Shown: positions 1 to 5,479 of the stretch, piece by piece
How the letters are laid out: each line of letters begins with the position of its first letter
Position numbering within the stretch: the first letter of the stretch is position 1
From: an uncultured Porphyromonadaceae bacterium
GTDB taxonomy: Bacteria; Bacteroidota; Bacteroidia; Bacteroidales; Muribaculaceae
Assembly: GCA_946183895.1 (NCBI GenBank)
Contig: CAMHDX010000014.1
Span: forward strand, 1-10,452
Reading direction: 5' to 3'
Length of the DNA stretch: 10,452 nucleotides
Translations under genes and position numbers: made by a program
The notes under the pieces: model-generated
Told to the model about the DNA's origin: nothing
Seen by the model: only the letters and a program-made list of their open reading frames with translations
Database searches by the model: none

Positions 1-293
1 ACTGTTCGCAACCGTCCGTCGCGATAATCGAGGCTATAGCACTCGACTACCTGCTCGGCGACATTCACCTTGACGTAGTGGGTCAACAACGAGTCGCTGT
101 TGAACACATAGTGCACGGTCATGCCGTCGCGCTGCCCCACCGACACGCACGACACATCAGGCGGAAAACACAGGTCTACCGCACGCAGTGGCGTGTAGAC
201 CTCGTCGACCATGGGAGGGCGGGCGCATGAGGCCAGCACCGCCGCCAGCACTGCGATTACCACTACCTCTATATAGCAGATTGTTCGTTTCAT
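1..293 (-). CDS. Small lipoprotein, N-terminal part (3' end beyond left edge)
   Basis: The frame opens with ATG at 293-291 and stays open for 97 codons to the left edge, so the C-terminus is missing. Residues 1-22 form a lipoprotein signal peptide: Lys2-Arg3, a hydrophobic stretch from about residue 10 to 21, then lipobox L-A-S-C with the lipidated Cys at 23. The residues after the Cys (A-R-P-P) lack the acidic run that marks surface export in Bacteroidota, so a periplasm-facing lipoprotein is the simpler guess. The mature part visible (about 75 residues) has alternating hydrophobic residues suggestive of beta strands; I recognise no family. It starts 2 bases after the stop of the membrane GTPase gene, which strongly suggests co-translation and a shared pathway. 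AT-rich leader, no Shine-Dalgarno. Function unknown; an envelope partner of the membrane GTPase is inference. Confidence 0.85.
   Translation of the reverse strand, partial: MKRTICYIEVVVIAVLAAVLASCARPPMVDEVYTPLRAVDLCFPPDVSCVSVGQRDGMTVHYVFNSDSLLTHYVKVNVAEQVVECYSLDYRDGRLRT
225..293 (-). other. Lipoprotein signal peptide and lipobox
   Basis: Codons 1-23 of the left-edge gene encode a short positive N-region, a hydrophobic core rich in V, A and L, and the lipobox L20-A21-S22-C23 at bases 225-236. Signal peptidase II would cut before Cys23. The absence of Asp/Glu directly after the Cys is seen in the sequence; its meaning for localisation follows from known Bacteroidota lipoprotein export signals. 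Confidence 0.85.
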
Positions 294-295
294 GC

Positions 296-1993
296 TTACT
301 CTATATTAAAGTGTGATAGCAGGATGTCCAGCAACTTGTCGTCGTCGCTCGCATCGTTATCGGTGACGCTGACCGCCGCATAGGTCACACCGCTAAACTG
401 CATCTCCATCGCCGAGACGAAGTTGCCCAAATCCATATCCTTCAACACAAAGTTACGCAGCGTGTCGGCGTTCGCGGTAGCATAGTCGACGCCCAGATAG
501 CCGGCATCAGCCTTTGCCAGCACCACTACAGCATTAATCTCGCTCAAATTGTGCCCGGTGCGCTCAATTATCGATGACAGATGGCTCATGGTCTCGTCCA
601 AGTTGTACAGCGGATTGTGCCCATTGCTCTTGAGCCACTTGCTCAAGGCAGCTGAGGGCTGGGCGCCACACACCGTCAGCGCCGGGTCAATCACGAGGAC
701 TATTGTCTCGACATGACTGTAGAAGTCCATCACCGTCGCCTGTGAGGCACTATCGTAGTTCTCGCCGGCGACATCCCACCAGTGGGTGTGCCAGGGCACA
801 TCGCCCTGCCCCACCATCTTCATGATGAGCGCCTCGGGCCGCCTGATCATGACCTGCACCGCATGGGTGTATTGCTCGGCATCGGTCTGGAACGAGCCGC
901 CACGCGTCATCGCCTCGTGCTTGCGGTCAATGTCGGTGTCGCGCGTCTTGTCCACCTGGCGGGCACGACCGCCCATGCGCGAAAGCAGGCGATACAGCAA
1001 GCCGTACATCAGCCACGACTTGCCCGTGCCAGGTCCGCCCACAAAGCCGATGTGCACATCGGTGCCGAACGTCTCCTTGCCTTTTAATGTGACACTGTAG
1101 CCGCAGTCGCGACACCGCCGCGGCAAGTTGCCCTTGCCGTTGAGCAGCATAGTCGGCACCCTGACCTCATGGTCGTCGTCCTTGCGCAACGTGTGATGAA
1201 ACACGCCGTATGGGCCCGGGTGCAACGCCACCGGATAGGGCCGCCCCTCAACGATGTAGTCGTAGTTGCTGTGACCACAACGGGGACACAGGTGATGCAC
1301 ATTATAGTAGCGCATCACACACCACTCGAAGGCACTGACCAGTCCTACCACAAGCAACACCGCCAGCGCGACCGCAAGAAAAATCACAATCGGAGCCAGC
1401 ACGACAACCAGCAGCAACTGCCACGTGCCCATAAACATGTCGGCAACCCACCCGAACACATTCAGCGAATTCAGTGCGTCCTCACCCCACGCCACCAAGG
1501 TGTTGCCGGTCGCCTTGAACCAATCCTCGGCGGCGATAAGAATGCCGCCTATCACCAATGCCACTACGCCAAAAGCGGCGCCGCCGCTATCACGACTGGC
1601 AATGCCAAAAAAGCCCAGGACGGCAGCTATATAACCGATGATGATAAGAGCCCAAAACAGGATTTTCACCAGCCACATCACTCCCCACAGCACGACACCG
1701 ACCAGCAGGATGAGAATCACCGCCGTCAGGAAACTGCCGGCAATGGCGCCGGTGAGCGACAAGACCGCGCGATAGGGCTCCTTGTTGAACATCCACATGC
1801 GACGCAGTCCCAGCGGGGTGCGCACACCGAGGAACGACGAGAACACCTGCCCGCCGTGCTCAAGTATATATAGCGTGTAGATAGTGAACACCAGTGTCAA
1901 CACAATCAGTATCCATGACAACACTGTGCCCGGCCCGCCACTCAAAACAAACGTGTAATATGCCTGGTCGACTATCTCTTGTAAATATCGCAT
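296..1993 (-). CDS. Membrane-anchored P-loop GTPase with split zinc ribbon (DO-GTPase-like)
   Basis: This is a 565-residue protein with the ATG at 1993. A TTG one codon upstream is also in frame but is the poorer start. Residues 1-225 hold four or five hydrophobic helices (about 23-45, 78-106, 108-130, 138-156, 194-221). Next comes a zinc ribbon whose two CxxC knuckles (C236/C239 and C294/C297) are separated by about 55 residues. The GTPase domain follows: P-loop GGPGTGKS at 319-326, G3 motif DVAGE at 407-411, and a G4-like AKAD at 493-496 after a hydrophobic strand. These motifs point to a TRAFAC-like GTPase; family placement with the double-GTPase conflict GTPases comes from motif layout and the GAP1-like neighbour, not from a search. 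The catalytic part should face the cytosol. It starts 42 bases after the GAP1-like gene and ends 2 bases before the lipoprotein ATG. Likely role: GTP-dependent switch at the inner membrane. An AAA-type or transport ATPase is less likely because DxAGE plus [A/S/T]KxD fits GTPases. Confidence 0.85.
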   Translation of the reverse strand: MRYLQEIVDQAYYTFVLSGGPGTVLSWILIVLTLVFTIYTLYILEHGGQVFSSFLGVRTPLGLRRMWMFNKEPYRAVLSLTGAIAGSFLTAVILILLVGVVLWGVMWLVKILFWALIIIGYIAAVLGFFGIASRDSGGAAFGVVALVIGGILIAAEDWFKATGNTLVAWGEDALNSLNVFGWVADMFMGTWQLLLVVVLAPIVIFLAVALAVLLVVGLVSAFEWCVMRYYNVHHLCPRCGHSNYDYIVEGRPYPVALHPGPYGVFHHTLRKDDDHEVRVPTMLLNGKGNLPRRCRDCGYSVTLKGKETFGTDVHIGFVGGPGTGKSWLMYGLLYRLLSRMGGRARQVDKTRDTDIDRKHEAMTRGGSFQTDAEQYTHAVQVMIRRPEALIMKMVGQGDVPWHTHWWDVAGENYDSASQATVMDFYSHVETIVLVIDPALTVCGAQPSAALSKWLKSNGHNPLYNLDETMSHLSSIIERTGHNLSEINAVVVLAKADAGYLGVDYATANADTLRNFVLKDMDLGNFVSAMEMQFSGVTYAAVSVTDNDASDDDKLLDILLSHFNIE

Positions 1994-2035
1994 CAACTAT
2001 CGGATAAAAGGGTTTGATGGGAATGTGGGTAGACT

Positions 2036-4189
2036 TCACTTGAAAAAGAAACCGCGCACAGTGCGTTTGAGCGCACTTAACAACGTTGAGCTGTCCTCAA
2101 TCGCTTTGACAACAGCGGCATTGTCCTTGTCGGCACTCAAACGGCGCGCCACGGCATCGCGCACCGCGGCATCCCACTTGAGCATGTCCAGCAGGTCGCG
2201 CATCACCTCGCCGCGATGCTTGTCAGTCGTGTTGTGCCACACCGACGTCAACACCTGCGCGATGAGTGCCGGTTGCCTAGCGGTAGACAACTCATTCACC
2301 ACTTGCGCCACATCGTCAACATCGGGCCTGAACGACACCCACCGCTCGAGCAGTCGGGTCATGTACTCGTCGTCACTCCCACGCCGGCGAGCGAGCGTAA
2401 TCACTTGACGCGAGAAAGCAGTCTCGGGCACCTCGCCGGCAACAACCTGACGTAATATCGCCAAGCGCGTGGCGGCACTTTGAGGCAACTCCACCCCGCA
2501 GTCAGCCACCTTGTCAAGCAACTCGGCAGTAGGTTCGGTCACGCTATCGGTAAACCATGAGTTGACATAGGCAGTGAGCAACTCGGCAACAGCCGGCTTG
2601 GCATTATCATCCACCCCGGGCAGCACCGACAAGACCTCATCGGCATAACTTGCCCGCGGATACAACCGCTCGACTGTCGCCACCTTGTCAGATAACGACG
2701 AGCCCAGCAGCATCGGGACAACCGTCGCCGCTGAGGTCGACAATGCGTCGCCAAAGAAGTAGGCAAGCATCTCGCGCCATGTGTCCGAACCGGTCACACC
2801 GCTCATTGCCGCGACAAATCGATGGTAAGGCACACGCTCAACAGGTTTGATGACATCAATCAACGTCTTGACGCCAACGCTGCCCGCCCACTGCGACAGC
2901 CGCGGCGACACCTCGTCAAACAACGCATTGCGCACTGCCAGCCGCGCATCGTCGGTTATCGTGACACGACCTGCGCCAATGGTTTGCATAGCCTTCAGTG
3001 CATTAACACAGCGGCGCTCATCCCTGCTGCACAGGCCGCTGTCAACCGCATCGCTGAGCCTGTTCAACACTCTGGTTTGCTCCTGCGCGGGAATGGTTTG
3101 CATCGCGCTCAGGATAGCCGACAAGCGGGCACTCTCAAGGTCGTCGACAGCCAGTGGCTCGGCACTGTTACACATGGTGAACAACTTGATGACCATGTCA
3201 AGGTCCTGACGGTCGGCATCGGTGGTCATGCACAACAGGGCAAACTTGTTGAGCATGAGCGCATCGCCCCCCGAGGCAATATCAATCAGGTGATTGTACA
3301 GTTGATTAAACTCAATGTTTGTGACCGGATAATGGCCCTCGGCATCAACCACATCCATCATGTTGACCGAGATGTTGTACGCCACATCAGGTATGTCGGT
3401 ACACGTCTGGTCCACCATCACCACATTGAAGTCAATGGGCATCCCACCCTTGTTGTAACCCGAGAGCAACGAGATGTCAGCCGTGAGCTCGGCGGGCAGC
3501 ACCGAGAGCGCCGCAATCAACTCCGGCGTATCGTCGGCCCAAGCCTTGATGACCACGCCCATCGGATTGTCAGGATGCTTGGCCCGGTAACGACGTGCCT
3601 CAATCAGAGCAATGGCGATGTGCGCCACACGCTCGTCGACAGGCACGGCAATCGCCGCGAGGTCCGCGACATCCAGCTCGCCCACAGGCAGCGGTGTCGG
3701 CTCGCCCGAGACCAGCGCCACGAGCTCGGCATTGTCGGGCGACACACGCCGATTGTGAGGCAGGAACACATCGCGGGCAAGCGCCAGGCGAAACACCTGC
3801 GGTGGCGGCAGCGTGTCGAACACCAACGTGTGTGCCACATAGTTGGAGCCCACGCGCTGGAATGCCTCGTTGCCCGAGAAGAAGCCGTAGTCGGCGGCAA
3901 TATAGGTCGAGCGGCCCACCGCGTACGCCTTGCCGTCGCCGGCAGCCAGCTTCTTGAAGCTGAACACCGGGGGAATCTTTTCAAGCGCCTCGGGATTAGT
4001 CCGCATCTGCTCCAACGTGGGGCGGCGGTCCAAGTCCACATTAATATTAAGGCGCATCAACGTGTTGACGCGCTCGGCCTCGGCGCCATCGATACCGTTA
4101 CTCAATGTGCGAATGCCGAATCCGGCACGTGACGTCACCAGCGACTTCTCAGTTGAAGCGTACAATAATTGGTTGTATCGCAGTTTCAT
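2036..4189 (-). CDS. GTPase-associated protein 1 (GAP1)-like
   Basis: A 717-residue soluble protein with no signal peptide or membrane helix. Residues about 5-150 resemble the GAP1 N-terminal domain: the opening NQLLYAST, then RAGFGIRTLS near residue 21, an F-S-F-x-x-L strand near 76, and a conserved-looking GSNYVAHTLVF near 114-124, which matches the remembered GN-(Y/F)-x-A-H signature. Residues about 170-290 match the middle domain (helix around 188-199, then IAALSVLPAEL near 225-235). Residues about 300-717 are almost entirely helical, repeat-like, and unassigned. GAP1-type proteins are known only from gene neighbourhoods of double GTPases and are proposed to regulate them; no enzymatic residues stand out. 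It begins 25 bases after the soluble GTPase stop and ends 42 bases before the membrane GTPase start, so it lies between the two GTPases. The ATG has an AT-rich, Shine-Dalgarno-free leader. The family call is from memory of the motif pattern; the gene itself is secure. Confidence 0.8.
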   Translation of the reverse strand: MKLRYNQLLYASTEKSLVTSRAGFGIRTLSNGIDGAEAERVNTLMRLNINVDLDRRPTLEQMRTNPEALEKIPPVFSFKKLAAGDGKAYAVGRSTYIAADYGFFSGNEAFQRVGSNYVAHTLVFDTLPPPQVFRLALARDVFLPHNRRVSPDNAELVALVSGEPTPLPVGELDVADLAAIAVPVDERVAHIAIALIEARRYRAKHPDNPMGVVIKAWADDTPELIAALSVLPAELTADISLLSGYNKGGMPIDFNVVMVDQTCTDIPDVAYNISVNMMDVVDAEGHYPVTNIEFNQLYNHLIDIASGGDALMLNKFALLCMTTDADRQDLDMVIKLFTMCNSAEPLAVDDLESARLSAILSAMQTIPAQEQTRVLNRLSDAVDSGLCSRDERRCVNALKAMQTIGAGRVTITDDARLAVRNALFDEVSPRLSQWAGSVGVKTLIDVIKPVERVPYHRFVAAMSGVTGSDTWREMLAYFFGDALSTSAATVVPMLLGSSLSDKVATVERLYPRASYADEVLSVLPGVDDNAKPAVAELLTAYVNSWFTDSVTEPTAELLDKVADCGVELPQSAATRLAILRQVVAGEVPETAFSRQVITLARRRGSDDEYMTRLLERWVSFRPDVDDVAQVVNELSTARQPALIAQVLTSVWHNTTDKHRGEVMRDLLDMLKWDAAVRDAVARRLSADKDNAAVVKAIEDSSTLLSALKRTVRGFFFK

Positions 4190-4214
4190 GATTTATCTGA
4201 ATTTTGGAGTGCGC

Positions 4215-5447
4215 TCACAAGCGCGATTTGAATTTATAACCGAGTTGCAGCAGTATCCACAACAACGGGTCTAAAACACGATAGGGCTTGGGCTGATTAG
4301 TTAACTTGTTGCCCGCAGATGGTGCCGACCCCAGTGCAGAGAAACCAAAGAAGTGGTAGTTAGTGAAGAACCGCGAGATGAGCTCAAGAAAGTTGTTCTC
4401 TTGCCAATACTCGTTAAGCGCTGCCTTGATTGCATCGCTGACACTATCAAAATCCCTGTGGTCCAACCCCTTGCCGTCAAGGTAATGGCTATTGATGTCA
4501 CTTGACAAGTTGGGCAGGGCACGCGAGAGCGTGGGGTGATTGAGGATGGCGTCAAACTTGCTGAAGGCAAACGCTATGGGAGTGCGCTGAAAACGCTTAG
4601 TGTCGCGTGAGGGTAATTGATCGAAGTATTGTATCAACTTGGCGAAAATGTCGTCAAACTTGGGATTGGCGGCACTGATGGGCGGCAACTTGTAGATAGG
4701 TTGCAAATCGCGGTGCACACTAGGGATGGTAAACGAGTCCAGCAAGTAGATGATGCCATCGGCAGCCTTGAGAAATTTGACATCGGCATTCTCGCTGGTA
4801 CCGTCTGACGAACTCATGTGACCCAAGATGTTGGCAAAATTCTCACCTGCGGTGTCATAGAACACGAGGAAGATGGGCGGCTTGCGGTCTTGAACCAACT
4901 TGTACACCAGCGGCACGCGCGTCAACTCGTCGTTGACATCGGTACCCTCAAAGCAGGTGCCCTCCTCGTAGAGCTGGTGGTAGAACTTCGACTTGTAGCG
5001 CTCGGTGGTGCTCAGTTTGTCACTATCCAGATAATCAATGGGTTGAATGGGAGTGCCCAACTTGTTCATGTGCTTGAACATCTCGGTTATCAACACAGTG
5101 ATGTAGTTGGTCTTGCCGCTGTTGCGGGCGCCGACAATGGCGATGATGCGTCCGCCGGTCTCGATGTACTGCCGCTGCAGGCTGTTGTGGCAGCAGGGAC
5201 ACACCGTGTTGACCGTAGAGATGCCGCACACGTCGCACTTGCACTGCTCGGGCGTGAACAGCCTGATGCCTGTGGGATTAACGATGTGCCCCTTGATTTT
5301 ATCATCGGGCACCTTGCCGTAGAAGGTTTGCAACGGGCGGTCGGGCTCGGTATAGGACGTACAGGTGCGATTGGTGCACCTGAATGCCACATTGCGCGGT
5401 GAGAACCGCGTGAAACAAAACGGACAAGTGATTTTATCAAAAAACAT
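4215..5447 (-). CDS. Soluble zinc-ribbon P-loop GTPase (DO-GTPase-like)
   Basis: With the ATG at 5447 the protein has 410 residues and begins MFFDKITCPFCF, placing a zinc ribbon at the very N-terminus (C8, C11, C24, C29). A second Cys cluster follows (C69, C71, C74, C83, C85, C86). The GTPase domain has P-loop GARNSGKT at 106-113, G3 motif DTAGE at 198-202 after a hydrophobic strand (IFLVFY), G4-like SKFD at 296-299 after a strand (PIAFAF), and a possible G5 SAL near 370. No membrane helix, so cytosolic. An in-frame TTG at 5483 would add 12 residues and overlap the upstream stop as TTGA; I prefer the ATG because the extension is AT-rich leader-like sequence and the ATG places the zinc ribbon at the start. 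The downstream GAP1-like gene starts 25 bases after its stop. It is probably the cytosolic partner of the membrane GTPase in this operon. A few hand-counted lines are about 47-55 percent GC, at the low end for the window. Confidence 0.87.
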   Translation of the reverse strand: MFFDKITCPFCFTRFSPRNVAFRCTNRTCTSYTEPDRPLQTFYGKVPDDKIKGHIVNPTGIRLFTPEQCKCDVCGISTVNTVCPCCHNSLQRQYIETGGRIIAIVGARNSGKTNYITVLITEMFKHMNKLGTPIQPIDYLDSDKLSTTERYKSKFYHQLYEEGTCFEGTDVNDELTRVPLVYKLVQDRKPPIFLVFYDTAGENFANILGHMSSSDGTSENADVKFLKAADGIIYLLDSFTIPSVHRDLQPIYKLPPISAANPKFDDIFAKLIQYFDQLPSRDTKRFQRTPIAFAFSKFDAILNHPTLSRALPNLSSDINSHYLDGKGLDHRDFDSVSDAIKAALNEYWQENNFLELISRFFTNYHFFGFSALGSAPSAGNKLTNQPKPYRVLDPLLWILLQLGYKFKSRL

Positions 5448-5479
5448 GGTTATCGGGTGGGTTAAAATTATACGCTTTG

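Noticed and set aside
1169..1873. 234-codon plus-strand frame opposite the membrane GTPase
   Set aside because: Low-complexity His/Gln/Arg product antisense to a gene with GTPase motifs; no support for expression.
2822..4132. 436-codon open frame on the plus strand opposite the GAP1-like gene
   Set aside because: Its product is rich in His, Arg and Gln without any recognisable domain, the typical look of an antisense shadow in GC-rich coding DNA, and it lies wholly inside a gene with clear family features.
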